DNA of 50,834 nt from Flavobacterium psychrophilum (GCA_945878515.1 CAMCTL010000003.1:1-50834); one strand, 5' to 3'; numbered from the stretch's first letter, positions 6,474 to 14,623 are shown. Program-made: numbers and translations. The notes: generated from the sequence alone by a model not told the origin.

Positions 6474-6956
6474 ATGAGAAAAATAATTTTGATATTACTT
6501 TTTTTGTCAGTAATTCTTAATTCCTGTCAGTACTTCGAGAAGCAAGTGCCTTCGGAAAAGGAATTGTTGGAAAAGGAACTCAAAGCCATCAATTGGAAGC
6601 AAGTTGATGAGTTTCCGTCTGTTGCGGATTGCGATAAAATTGATGATGAAACGCAGCGTCAACAATGTTTTTTTGAAGTCATGACACAAATTATTCAAGA
6701 AAAGTTAAGCATTGATACCTTGTCTATTCTTTATCCAGAATTGGATACTATCGAAGTAAAAGTTACTATTTTCCCTAATGCTACAATGCAATTCGAACCT
6801 CAATTCCCGAAGGATTCTGTAGCCTACGACAAAATAAAAATTGATAGCATCTTAAAAGCCCGTCTGGTCAATTTCCCAAAAGTGAACCCCGCCATCAAAC
6901 GAGGAATTCCCGTAAAAACCCAATTTATTCTTCCCGTTATTCTCAAAGTGGAGTAA
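6474..6956 (+). CDS. Lipoprotein with a TonB C-terminal-like domain
   Basis: This 160-residue protein starts MRKIILILLFLSVILNSC, a lipoprotein signal with lipobox LNSC (Cys 18). The earlier in-frame ATG at 6414 adds 20 residues upstream of the signal and is unlikely. The C-terminal part reads RLVNFPKVNPAIKRGIPVKT followed by QFILPVILKVE. This resembles the P-x-PA-x-x-G-x-V strand-helix-strand of TonB C-terminal domains. Unlike TonB it has no inner-membrane helix beyond the lipobox and no proline-rich linker. It may bind a TonB-box-like partner in the periplasm; the role is inferred. Confidence 0.75.
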   Translation: MRKIILILLFLSVILNSCQYFEKQVPSEKELLEKELKAINWKQVDEFPSVADCDKIDDETQRQQCFFEVMTQIIQEKLSIDTLSILYPELDTIEVKVTIFPNATMQFEPQFPKDSVAYDKIKIDSILKARLVNFPKVNPAIKRGIPVKTQFILPVILKVE

Positions 6957-6981
6957 CGAAGTTGTCCTTTTTTGTTAATTT

Positions 6982-7058
6982 GGAGCTATTTCCAGCTGTC
7001 CACTGTATCTTTTTCTTTGAAAAAAAGAAAAAGGATTCCGTTTCCATCTGGGCTAGGG
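6982..7058. repeat. Flavobacterial intergenic repeat with hairpin
   Basis: The sequence runs from GGAGCTATTTCC to GGGCTAGGG, with an internal hairpin CTTTTTCTTT / AAAGAAAAAG. I recall close relatives of this unit between many genes in Flavobacterium genomes. It lies between convergent genes and can act as a terminator. The origin of the family is not known to me. Confidence 0.55.
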
Positions 7059-7087
7059 TTTTGTGCAAAACATTGACTTTTCGACTA

Positions 7088-7128
7088 TAAAATCTACATT
7101 CTAAAATCAAAAATCTACAATCTAAAAC
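7088..7128. repeat. Short degenerate array (AATCTA-type units)
   Basis: Units of about 10-11 bp such as AATCTACATTC and AATCTAAAAC are repeated with variation just after the glycosyltransferase stop. The same unit type appears inside that gene at 7939-7981 and before 41461. Confidence 0.55.
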
Positions 7129-8225
7129 TTCCTCCCTTTCCATTCATATTTTCCAAACAAAGAATACAAAGCCACAATCACGCTAAAAAAAGGATACAAC
7201 AAACTACTAATAAGGTAGAACCGCGTTTTGTTTTTCAGGAAAACATTCGTTTTATGAATTAAAACAAAGTCAACAAAAATTTTCGCAAATAGTAAAAAAC
7301 ACAATAAGTAAAAATTTTCTGTGCCAAGCAATAAACCATAAACAACAAACCATAAACTGATATTTCCTCCAAAAACAACCAATCCTAAACTTTTTCCAAA
7401 ACTACTCTGATACGAACCAGTTTTTGAAGCCCAACGTACTCTTTGATAAAACAAAGATTTCCAGTCGTTCATGGGTTTTGTAATGACAATATTGTTTTCC
7501 GATTTTAAATAGTGCACTTTTTCAGGAAATCGAGCTGTCGCTTTTTGCAACAAAAACACATCATCGCCGCTTGCAAGTCTGTTATTTCCATCAAAACCAT
7601 TGAGCTCCTGAAAAATGGATTTGGTATAAGCAAAATTGGCTCCATTACACATAAAACCTTTTCCCAAACCAAAACTTCCAATAGTTGCGCCTTGTAAACT
7701 GGCCAAATCCAATTGCTGAAAATGATGCAAAAAAGAATCTTCGCAGTTATAAGTAACTCCTCCAGCAATCATTGAAACTTGATGCTGTTGAATATAATTA
7801 TCTAAAACTAACAACCAATTTTCATGGACCAAGCAATCAGCATCAGTGGTTATAACCCATTCATTTTGTGCCACGTGCATCGCTGTTGAAATCGCATCTT
7901 TCTTGGGCGAATTCGAAACCCGATTGTTATTTATTATCGAAAGCTGAAATCTAAAATCTGCAAGCTGCAATCTAATATCAGAAGCATCGTCCACAAGAAT
8001 AACTTCAAAAAAATCATTTGGATAATTTAATTTTGAAAAACTGTTTAGTAGTTTGGGCAAATTTTCTGCTTCGTTCCGAAAAGGAACTATAATAGAAAAT
8101 TTGGTTTTTGGTGTCAGTTCGAGGCAATCAAATGAATTGATTTTTTTAAAACCATGAATCAGGTAGATAATAGTTGCAACATAAACCAGAACCAATGAAA
8201 ATAAAACAATTGTAATCATAATCAT
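7122..8225 (-). CDS. Glycosyltransferase family 2, membrane-anchored
   Basis: This 367-residue enzyme has an N-terminal membrane helix (MIMITIVLFSLVLVYVATII), a GT-A domain with FSIIVPFRNEAENLP near residue 45, ILVDDAS near 75, the DXD motif TTDADC near 125 and a downstream W-QR-RW-like motif FYQRVRWASK. C-terminal membrane segments follow. It should transfer a sugar to a lipid-linked or surface glycan at the inner membrane. It starts one base after the flippase-like gene's stop, so the two are an operon. About 15 residues near 82-96 (DIRLQLADFRFQLSI) are encoded by a short repeat array that looks inserted in frame between the DDAS strand and the next conserved segment. Confidence 0.9.
   Translation of the reverse strand: MIMITIVLFSLVLVYVATIIYLIHGFKKINSFDCLELTPKTKFSIIVPFRNEAENLPKLLNSFSKLNYPNDFFEVILVDDASDIRLQLADFRFQLSIINNNRVSNSPKKDAISTAMHVAQNEWVITTDADCLVHENWLLVLDNYIQQHQVSMIAGGVTYNCEDSFLHHFQQLDLASLQGATIGSFGLGKGFMCNGANFAYTKSIFQELNGFDGNNRLASGDDVFLLQKATARFPEKVHYLKSENNIVITKPMNDWKSLFYQRVRWASKTGSYQSSFGKSLGLVVFGGNISLWFVVYGLLLGTENFYLLCFLLFAKIFVDFVLIHKTNVFLKNKTRFYLISSLLYPFFSVIVALYSLFGKYEWKGRKF
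7939..7981. repeat. Short repeat array inside the glycosyltransferase gene
   Basis: Units such as AATCTAAAATC and GCTGCAATCTAATATC continue the reading frame and encode about 15 residues. Their likeness to intergenic arrays at 7088-7128 and 41436-41459 suggests invasion of a surface loop by the same repeat type. Confidence 0.5.
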
Positions 8226-8226
8226 T

Positions 8227-9183
8227 TTATTTGGTTTCGTTAGCCTGTGCTGCAGCGAAGGTTGGGGAAATGATTTTGAAATTCAGCACAAAATAACTGC
8301 CAATAATTACGGGTATAACCACGTTGAGAAACCACATCAAGGTGCTTATGAAAATTACAATCCATTCATTGATGCCCAAAATCCCAAAGAAGTATACAGC
8401 CACACTTCCTTTTACAGCAAAGTCCAAGAACTGAAAAGTAGGCAAGGAGGAAGCCAAAAAGTAAACTGCCGCAATGGTTGCCATCATAGTGAAATAAGGC
8501 AAATCAACATCAAAAGCCAAGAACAAAAAATAATATTGATGTGAAAAAGTTAGATAGCGACAAACCGCCAAAAATATATTTTTTTGGTGAATCGCTTTTG
8601 GAATTTCGTTGATTTTAATAATCAATTTGTCGATAGAAAAGCCTTTGATTTTAATTTTTTTGAAAAGAAAAGAAAATAGAATAAAGAGAGCTGACATTCC
8701 TAGAATTCCCAAAACCCATAATCTGTAACCTAAAGCCCACAAGCCGATTGTTCCAAAAACTACCGACAAAATCATTTGGATTCCATTGCAAATCAAATTC
8801 AAAAAGACAACTTTTTTGGCTTTCGATTTTTCGAAAAACAAGGCTTTTCCAGCATATTCACCAACGCCGTTTGGAGTAAATAGTCCAGCTGTTAGTGCCC
8901 CAAGGACTTGTTTGGTGGCTTCAGCTAAGGAAATTGCGTGAAGATTCGAAACCAAATTTTGCCATTTTAAAATCTCAAAAAACCGATTCAAAAAGCTTAA
9001 AAATAAAAGAAAAATAATTCCGCCTATTGAATAATTTTTTTGGAACAAAATAATGAATTTGTGCCAGTCTAGTTTTTCATTATTCGCCAGTTGGTCGTAG
9101 ATAAAATAAAACGCGCCGCCAACAATCAATAGTTTAATTACTAATAAAAAGAACTGTTTTGTTTGGGCAGACATTTTAATCAT
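8227..9183 (-). CDS. Flippase-like membrane protein (LPG synthase TM / YbhN family)
   Basis: This is a 318-residue polytopic protein of about eight membrane segments. The family signature is visible: NRFFEILKWQNLV near residue 65, LGALTAGLFTPNGVGEYAGK near 90-110, and SLPTFQFLDFAVKGSVAVYF near 245-265. Members of the lysylphosphatidylglycerol-synthase TM family move lipids or lipid-linked sugars, and a gene next to glycosyltransferases fits glycolipid export. ATG 9183 and ATG 9174 (MSAQTKQ) are both possible starts. A large palindrome lies just upstream. Confidence 0.85.
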   Translation of the reverse strand: MIKMSAQTKQFFLLVIKLLIVGGAFYFIYDQLANNEKLDWHKFIILFQKNYSIGGIIFLLFLSFLNRFFEILKWQNLVSNLHAISLAEATKQVLGALTAGLFTPNGVGEYAGKALFFEKSKAKKVVFLNLICNGIQMILSVVFGTIGLWALGYRLWVLGILGMSALFILFSFLFKKIKIKGFSIDKLIIKINEIPKAIHQKNIFLAVCRYLTFSHQYYFLFLAFDVDLPYFTMMATIAAVYFLASSLPTFQFLDFAVKGSVAVYFFGILGINEWIVIFISTLMWFLNVVIPVIIGSYFVLNFKIISPTFAAAQANETK

Positions 9184-9217
9184 ATTAGCAAATTAACGAA
9201 TTAATTCGTGATAATTC

Positions 9218-9410
9218 AATGTTGTTTAGTTAAGGATTCGTAATCGTCTATTCGAGTGTTTTATTAAAAAATGCGATAGCTTTTTTTGATAAAATGTATC
9301 GAGAATTCTATTTTTAAAGGCTTCTCGATACAATTTTTAATAGTAAAGCTGTCGCATTACTATCAAAAATCACTCGAAGAGACGGCTAAAAGTGTTAACT
9401 AAACAACATT
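9218..9410. repeat. 193-bp near-perfect palindrome, MITE-like
   Basis: The two arms can be folded along their whole length of about 90 bp each: outer ends AATGTTGTTTAGTTAA / TTAACTAAACAACATT, then TTCGAGTG / CACTCGAA, GCGATAGCTTT / AAAGCTGTCGC, and inner GTATCGAGAA / TTCTCGATAC around a loop of about 16 bases. The 7-bp sequence TGATAAT flanks it directly at 9209-9215 and 9414-9420, like a target duplication. No ORF of note is inside. It could be a non-autonomous element or a structured RNA. Confidence 0.75.
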
Positions 9411-9565
9411 GCATGATAATCCACTAATACAATTTTTAGCATGAATGAGTGTCTATTTTAAAATTAATATAGGCAGAAAACTAAAATACTGTTTGATTAT
9501 TAATTAAAGTGTAGGTTTTTACAGCGCCAATAATTGATAAATACAGCGACTATTTTGTATAAATA

Positions 9566-10414
9566 TTAAAACAATTTGTCTTTCATCTTCTGCAATCGGT
9601 ATTTGCGTATGAATTTTGCTTGATCTGGATTGACCAACATCGTTTTTTTGGCGGATTTGGCTTTCCAAAAACCATGAATATAATCCAAAAAAAGCAGTGG
9701 TTTTTTCTTCATCATCGCCAATTTCGCCGAAGCAATTATGGTAATAAACAAACCATAACCTAAAGTATAAAAAGCTTCTCCTTGTTTGTATCTTGCTGTT
9801 TTGTTATAACTTGCACCAGTGGGTTTAAGGTGTTTTACGTGGAGACTTTCGTCGGTAACTACTTTCCAATTATAATATTTGCAAAGCAATTCGTCCACAG
9901 TGTCCCAACCCATTGCGGGTTTCAAACCTCCAATTTGTTTAAATGTTTCTTTTCTGTAAGCTTTAAGTGCGCCACGAATATGGTCTTTACCAGTCAGATT
10001 TTCCAAAATCCAGCCGCCATTTTTCTCGATGTAACAAAAACCGCCAACCATTCCAATTGTAGCATCGGATTGAAAATGCTTGATAATCGTTTCAAAATAA
10101 TTCGAAGGTAAAATCAAATCGGCGTCCAACTTTACTATGATATCATAATTCTCATCCAAAGTGTCAAATCCTTTTTGAAAAGCCTGAATCACTTTGCTTC
10201 CTGGCAAATGTATGTTTTCGGAAGTTTTGTTAACTAAAGTAATACACGGATTTTCTTTGGCGAAATCCAAAACTATTTCGGCAGTTCTATCTGTAGAATT
10301 ATCGTTGACCACCACAATTTTTGAAGGTAAAACTGTTTGTGAAATCAAAGATTGTAAAGTCAAGGCGATAAATGCTTCTTCGTTGTAGGAGGGAATGACG
10401 ATGTAGTATTTCAT
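9566..10414 (-). CDS. Glycosyltransferase family 2 (soluble)
   Basis: This is a 282-residue GT-A enzyme. It begins MKYYIVIPSYNEEAFIALTL, with VVNDNSTDRTAEI near residue 35, the DXD-containing IIVKLDADL near 95, and MGWDTVDELLCKYYNW near 185, matching the GT2 ED-like acceptor region. The longer frame from 10468 adds residues encoded by an intergenic repeat (TRASANWRS) and is not the true start; ATG 10414 gives the conserved family start. It likely works with the downstream flippase and second glycosyltransferase on a surface glycan or glycolipid. Confidence 0.9.
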   Translation of the reverse strand: MKYYIVIPSYNEEAFIALTLQSLISQTVLPSKIVVVNDNSTDRTAEIVLDFAKENPCITLVNKTSENIHLPGSKVIQAFQKGFDTLDENYDIIVKLDADLILPSNYFETIIKHFQSDATIGMVGGFCYIEKNGGWILENLTGKDHIRGALKAYRKETFKQIGGLKPAMGWDTVDELLCKYYNWKVVTDESLHVKHLKPTGASYNKTARYKQGEAFYTLGYGLFITIIASAKLAMMKKKPLLFLDYIHGFWKAKSAKKTMLVNPDQAKFIRKYRLQKMKDKLF

Positions 10415-10433
10415 TTTTAAATTCCAATTTTTT

Positions 10434-10468
10434 AAATTGCTACGCCAGTTCGCTGACGCTCGTGTCAA
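10434..10468. repeat. Intergenic repeat unit (CGCCAGTTCGCTGACGCTCG)
   Basis: A GC-richer unit, CGCCAGTTCGCTGACGCTCG, stands out from AT-rich surroundings between the methyltransferase and glycosyltransferase genes. It is flanked by AAATTCC / GGAATTT-like short repeats. It resembles the dispersed GACGCTCGTGTC-type units of Flavobacterium; that family assignment is from memory. Confidence 0.4.
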
Positions 10469-10507
10469 AATTCCAACTCATAGTGATGAAATTTTGGAAT
10501 TTGGGAT

Positions 10508-11038
10508 TTATTTTTTGGGATTTTTAATTGCATAAACCATATAATATCTCGGCGTAAAAAACCGCAGTAAAGGTCGGAAACCAATTTTTTTTACTGGATG
10601 CGTAAATTTCTCTCTGTCGATTATTTTCCAACCTGTTTTTTCTAAAAGCCAGTCCAATTGCCAATCTTCAAATTCATGGTAATGTCTGTCCCACATATCG
10701 GTTTTGCTACGATATGCTGATGAAAACCATAAGCGTAATGGAATTGAAATCAGCAATTTATCGCATATCACCTCTTCTAAAACGGTGTAGGGATTTAGTA
10801 AATGTTCAAAGATTTCAAAAGCAGTAAAAACGGTGTAGTTTTCCATTTTTAATGCCGTTTGATCATTGTCGATGTCTTCGCCAGTTGTGTTTTTTACGGT
10901 GTATCCATTTTCAACCATGATTTTGGAAAATGGATTGGGAACGCCTAAATCAAAAATAGTTTCGGAAGTGGAAACGTGTTTTTGTAAAAACGATAATGTG
11001 TGTTTGAATCTTTTGTTGGGAAATGTTTTTTCGTACAT
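10508..11038 (-). CDS. Class I SAM-dependent methyltransferase
   Basis: This 176-residue protein has a reduced methyltransferase fold. ETIFDLGVPNPFSKIM near residue 28 is in the place of motif I (E/DxGxGxG, here altered), NTTGEDIDND near 50 resembles the acidic motif II loop, and FTAFEIFEHLLNP near 70 matches the F..EVxEHL motif of small-molecule methyltransferases. A WDRHYHEFEDWQLDWLLEKT segment near 115 is typical of polysaccharide-associated methyltransferases. It is upstream of two glycosyltransferases and a flippase-like gene, so glycan or glycolipid methylation is likely. Motif I lacks the usual glycines, so activity should be tested. Confidence 0.75.
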   Translation of the reverse strand: MYEKTFPNKRFKHTLSFLQKHVSTSETIFDLGVPNPFSKIMVENGYTVKNTTGEDIDNDQTALKMENYTVFTAFEIFEHLLNPYTVLEEVICDKLLISIPLRLWFSSAYRSKTDMWDRHYHEFEDWQLDWLLEKTGWKIIDREKFTHPVKKIGFRPLLRFFTPRYYMVYAIKNPKK

Positions 11039-11043
11039 AATTA

Positions 11044-11069
11044 TTGCGAGGAACGAATCAGAGCAATCG
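11044..11069. repeat. Dispersed repeat, GAGGAACGAA type
   Basis: ATTGCGAGGAACGAATCAGA is followed by GCAATC. It matches the unit at 39315-39345 between recQ and fmt, with four extra bases. From memory this ATTGCGAGGAACGAAGCAATC-type unit is common between genes in Bacteroidota. It lies just upstream of the methyltransferase start. Confidence 0.6.
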
Positions 11070-11132
11070 AACGTTCTTTAAATTAATTAAGCCACAAATG
11101 TACAATGTTTTGCTATCTTTTGGAAATCAATC

Positions 11133-11543
11133 TTACCGTGATATTTTATTGATTAAACCCAAAAAGTGTTCGTTTTTTTCGGAAGAAACAGGAAGGTCTA
11201 TTTTGTTAGAAAGGGTAACCCAGCCGCCGTTTGCTTTGTCATATTTCTCTACAAATTGCGTGTTGATTAAATAGGATTTGTGAATTCTGCAAAAACCCGG
11301 ATTTTCTTTCAATCCGTCCTCAAAGTTTTTTATGGAACGACTCACAATCATTTTCGTGCCGTTTTCCAAATAAAGTTCAGAATAAGAATTGTCTGCCTTG
11401 ATATAAACAATGTCTTCGGGTTTTATAAAGTGCAATTGATTGCCTTCGGGAACAGCTATTTTGTTGATTTTTGGTATTGGGTCTTTTATTTTCAAAGTCG
11501 CTAAGAGATAGACAAGCGCACAAAAGCAAATGCTAGCTAACAC
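11133..11543 (-). pseudogene. LytTR DNA-binding domain, probably 5'-truncated
   Basis: The frame carries a complete LytTR domain: INKIAVPEGNQLHFIKPEDI, then VYIKADNSYSELYLENG, SRSIKNFEDGL, FCRIHKSYLIN and a closing strand near IDLPVSSEK. LytTR proteins normally follow a receiver domain. Here only a short stretch precedes it (ALVYLLATLKIKD, like the end of a receiver), a stop lies three codons upstream, and the only start is GTG at 11543. I read it as the remains of a LytTR response regulator, though a short LytTR-only regulator with a GTG start is possible. Nearby sequence to 11855 also looks like gene debris. Confidence 0.6.
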
Positions 11544-11855
11544 ACCAATCTATTATTTTTAGGTCAGCGCCTATTATTTTCAATAAGCAGGTACTATTGC
11601 TGCCATAACGACATCTCGTGTTCGTTTTTGTAGGCTTTCGTGTTCATTTTACGAAACCTCTTCCTGTTTGGATAGCGTCTTTTGATTCTTTAATGAAAGT
11701 TCGTGATAAAATTGTAATGGCTCTTGCGCTACAAACAAAAACACTTGCAAATACAGCATTTTTTTAGGTTAAGAAATTGATCAGTTTTGAAATTGCTATT
11801 GCACAAAGAATCAATACCTTTTATTTTTATAAACTAATCTTTAAACTTTGTTATT
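11544..11855. other. Gene-free stretch with possible gene debris
   Basis: No intact gene is present. On the plus strand 11630-11767 is open and would read RVHFTKPLPVWIASFDSLMK near its start, ending in a stop. This hints faintly at a DUF2867-like C terminus. The rest is AT-rich, and 11768-11855 is the leader of the next gene. Confidence 0.3.
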
Positions 11856-12755
11856 ATGATAAAAACACAAATTGATCAGTATGATATGCTACTATCGGTA
11901 GAAAATCATTTTGACGACAACGCAGCAATCTGGTCTGCAAATGTGCCATTGGCGGCTGCCAAGACTGTGTTATCTTCTAAAATTGATTTGTTGGCGGTGC
12001 AAGTTGCCCTGCAATTGCAAAACCCCACTGGTGTTACAAAAGACAAAGCCAAACTTCGGGACGAGCTAGAGAACAAAGGATTTACTTTGAGTGCTGCAGC
12101 AAGTGCTTATGCTGCTGCGGTGGGCAGAAACGATTTGTATGAGCAAGTACACATCAACAAAAGTGCTTTTCAGCTTTTTCGCGATGCCGAACTTGTGGGT
12201 GTTATTACAAACCTGCACCGAGATGCTACTGTTGAAATTGCAAATCTTGCGCCTTATGGCGTTACAGCTGCTTCGCTAACGGATTTATTAACTGCTAATA
12301 ACGCCTTTGGACTGATAATGAAAAACCCGACTTCGGCAATTGCTAAACGTAAGACTGCGACGGATGCCATTGCTGTGATAATTCCAGAAATTATAGAAAT
12401 TCTAGAAACAAGAATAGATAATCTTATGGTAGGTCTAACCGCTTCGCAACCGCAATTTGTTGAGGTTTACAACGCAGTTCGAGCCTTGAATAGCTCGCCT
12501 ACTTATAAATTGAGTGCCACCATTACTACACTTGATGCCGTTAGTAACACACCAATAGCGAATGCAAATTTAGCGGTAGAAAACCAAGGTATAACGCGCA
12601 CTTCAAGCCAACGGGGCTACAACACCATTCAAAACTTACCCGAAGGGGCGCACCAACTGGTGGTATCACATCCAAATTATGTAACGCAAACCGTTCCTTT
12701 TACAATAGTAGCCAACGAAACCACAGAAATTGTTGTTGAATTGCAACCGAAATAA
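11856..12755 (+). CDS. Two-part protein: helical N-domain plus carboxypeptidase-regulatory-like domain
   Basis: This 299-residue protein has no signal peptide. Residues 1-205 are helical and Ala/Leu-rich, with SVENHFDDNAAIWSANVPLA near the start; I do not recognise a named family there. Residues about 215-299 form a carboxypeptidase-regulatory-like beta domain: ATITTLDAVSNTPIANANLA, then RGYNTIQNLPEGAHQLVVSH and a closing PFTIVANETTEIVVELQPK. Such domains are usually extracellular in Bacteroidota, so cytoplasmic placement is odd. A strong terminator follows. Intracellular target and function are unknown. Confidence 0.8.
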   Translation: MIKTQIDQYDMLLSVENHFDDNAAIWSANVPLAAAKTVLSSKIDLLAVQVALQLQNPTGVTKDKAKLRDELENKGFTLSAAASAYAAAVGRNDLYEQVHINKSAFQLFRDAELVGVITNLHRDATVEIANLAPYGVTAASLTDLLTANNAFGLIMKNPTSAIAKRKTATDAIAVIIPEIIEILETRIDNLMVGLTASQPQFVEVYNAVRALNSSPTYKLSATITTLDAVSNTPIANANLAVENQGITRTSSQRGYNTIQNLPEGAHQLVVSHPNYVTQTVPFTIVANETTEIVVELQPK

Positions 12756-12781
12756 TGCGTTTTATGTTCTTGTATAATACC

Positions 12782-12812
12782 AAAAGGTCGCCGGAAAATG
12801 GCGGCCTTTTTT
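12782..12812 (+). terminator. Terminator, duplicated at 15279-15308
   Basis: AAAAGGTCGCC pairs with GGCGGCCTTTT, followed by T residues. It ends the plus-strand gene at 12755 and also lies at the 3' side of the ketoacyl synthase remnant. The same arrangement occurs beyond the intact gene's 3' end. Confidence 0.85.
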
Positions 12813-12854
12813 ATGATAACGTTTTGAAGCGTGAAACCATAAACAACAAACCTC

Positions 12855-12950
12855 TTAATACCGATATACAAACGCATTGATATTCATTCCTGCGCCAACA
12901 GAAGCACAGATAATAACATCTCATTCTGAAATGGCTGTGATACTGTTTAA
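12855..12950 (-). pseudogene. 3'-end remnant of a ketoacyl-ACP synthase III gene
   Basis: On the minus strand this region encodes ASVGAGMNINAFVYRY and a stop, the C terminus of the intact synthase at 15401-16459. Of the last 21 residues, 18 match. A stop replaces a Gly codon just upstream and similarity fades beyond. Many differences are synonymous, so this is a diverged homolog rather than a fresh copy. Downstream homology continues through a shared GTTTATGGTTT stretch to the terminator at 12782. Confidence 0.82.
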
Positions 12951-13023
12951 TAAATTGATTATTGGTATTGGCTATTTTATTTTTAAAGACGCAATTGCCA
13001 GCAGCCGCAATTTGCAATAGTTT

Positions 13024-14514
13024 TTATTTTGTTTCAATTTCAAATATTTTGTTTCCATTCGCTCCTAAATAATGTTTTAAAATTTTTTCATACAATTTAT
13101 AACCATCGTCCACATTGGTAAAAATAATTAACCCTTGCTTTGTCTTTGGAAAAACAAATACTATTGTCTGACAACCTTTGTCGGATCCACCATGTGATAA
13201 TGCATACTCACCTTGCCCAAAATCATATAACTCAAAACCAAGTCCAAAATGTTTTCCGTTTTTTGTTTCGACATGATTTTTAATCATCTCGTTAAATACT
13301 TTGTAACTCAAACCATCGCTATTCAAAACGCTTGTCAAGAATTTTCCGTAATCTTCTACGGTTGTCAATAAATTGTCAGCACCGTTAGCTGTTTTATTTT
13401 TTTCTGTTTTGTAAGCAATTCCTTTATGGTTATAACCTACTGCAAATCTTGAACTATCTGTTTTGTTGTCCCAAAAATATTTGGTATCTGTCATCTGTAA
13501 GGGTTCAAAAATTAACTCACTTGCTAATTTGTTAATTGATTTTTGAAATTTTGTTTCTAGCGCTTTTCTCAAATATTCAAAACCTTCTCCTGAATATTGA
13601 TACTTCGTTCCTGGTTCAAATTCAAAATATAGTTTTCCGTCTTTGTTATTTCCACGCCAATTGGCAAAGCCTGTTTGGTGACTTAAAATGTGTCTTGTTG
13701 TAAGTATTTTACAATTTTTGTCTGTTGAAACATCTGGGTCAGTCCAATAGTTGCAAATGGGTTCATCTAAATTCCATTTGCCTAAACTCACTAATTTTAG
13801 CGTTACCATTGCGGTTATTGGTTTTGTTAGTGAAGCAACATTAAAGATAGTATTGTATGGCGCTGATATGCCTTTTTTGATTTCTCCAAACACTTTTACT
13901 TGTTGCAATTTTCCGTCTTTGATAACTCCAATTCCTAAAGTTGGTACTTTGTTTTCTATTAACCATTTTTCGATTTCAATATCGTTGTCAAAAATGGACG
14001 ATTGAAAGTTAGTACTATTGTTTTCTTGATGGTCATAACTCAAACTTTTGGTTAATCTCCAAATCCCATTTTCCAAAAGCCAAACGTGAGTAAATTTTGC
14101 AGTGCTAGCAAATTTTTCTTCAGTTCCTACAATTGTCTCATAGAATTTATGATTTCCGGTTTGAATTGCTCCATACAATACTTTGTTTTTATAAAGGGGA
14201 TAAATTTCTGTACTTTCGGTAATTAATTCGCGCCTTGATTGATATTTGGTGGGCGATTTACACAAGCCATTTTTTAAATTGTATAAAAATTCTTTTTTAT
14301 TTGAAATACTGTCTTTGTCATGAAAGAACTCGAACTTATCACTCAACAAGTTTTCAAATTGAGTTATGTTGCAATGATTAAAACCTATTTCAAAGAGTAA
14401 ACTATCTTTTGAAAGAATAGTTTGGTATAATTCTGAATTTTTATCGATTTGAGCTTGGCTACTTGTTCCAAAAAATATAAAAATAATAGAGCAAAGAATA
14501 TTCTTTTTTGTCAT
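13024..14514 (-). CDS. Secreted serine beta-lactamase-family hydrolase with SnoaL-like N-domain
   Basis: This is a 496-residue exported protein with signal peptide MTKKNILCSIIFIFFGTSSQ. Residues about 25-165 resemble a DUF4440/SnoaL-like fold (LLSDKFEFFHDKDSISNKKE, then FTHVWLLENGIWRLTKSLSY). Residues about 175-490 form a class C beta-lactamase-type domain: VASLTKPI gives the SxxK nucleophile motif, YQYSGEGFEYL stands at the YxN position (as YSG), and ALSHGGSDKG at the KTG position (HGG). These enzymes hydrolyse peptides or esters rather than necessarily beta-lactams. It lies in the block bounded by synthase-gene duplications with an HTH gene upstream, and is likely acquired. Confidence 0.88.
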   Translation of the reverse strand: MTKKNILCSIIFIFFGTSSQAQIDKNSELYQTILSKDSLLFEIGFNHCNITQFENLLSDKFEFFHDKDSISNKKEFLYNLKNGLCKSPTKYQSRRELITESTEIYPLYKNKVLYGAIQTGNHKFYETIVGTEEKFASTAKFTHVWLLENGIWRLTKSLSYDHQENNSTNFQSSIFDNDIEIEKWLIENKVPTLGIGVIKDGKLQQVKVFGEIKKGISAPYNTIFNVASLTKPITAMVTLKLVSLGKWNLDEPICNYWTDPDVSTDKNCKILTTRHILSHQTGFANWRGNNKDGKLYFEFEPGTKYQYSGEGFEYLRKALETKFQKSINKLASELIFEPLQMTDTKYFWDNKTDSSRFAVGYNHKGIAYKTEKNKTANGADNLLTTVEDYGKFLTSVLNSDGLSYKVFNEMIKNHVETKNGKHFGLGFELYDFGQGEYALSHGGSDKGCQTIVFVFPKTKQGLIIFTNVDDGYKLYEKILKHYLGANGNKIFEIETK

Positions 14515-14623
14515 GATTAATTTTTGTTTTTACGATTTTAATTTCAATTGTAAAAGTGTGCATTTTGGTTTTTAAAATCTTAAAAAAACGCCCGACAAAA
14601 ACATGACAAATTCACGACAAATT

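Noticed and set aside
9218..9410. Rho-independent terminator only
   Set aside because: Arms of about 90 bp and flanking TGATAAT copies far exceed a terminator, and no T run follows the stem.
11630..11767. DUF2867-like C-terminal remnant on the + strand
   Set aside because: About 45 open codons with faint similarity (PLPVWIASFDSLMKVRDKIV) are too little to call a pseudogene; recorded only as debris.
12811..13017. Open frame of 68 codons between the terminator and the serine hydrolase
   Set aside because: It reads the synthase remnant out of frame; the in-frame similarity shows it is pseudogene sequence.
13751..14005. Open frame on the strand opposite the serine hydrolase
   Set aside because: It lies wholly within the hydrolase gene, has no recognisable domain and fits a shadow frame.
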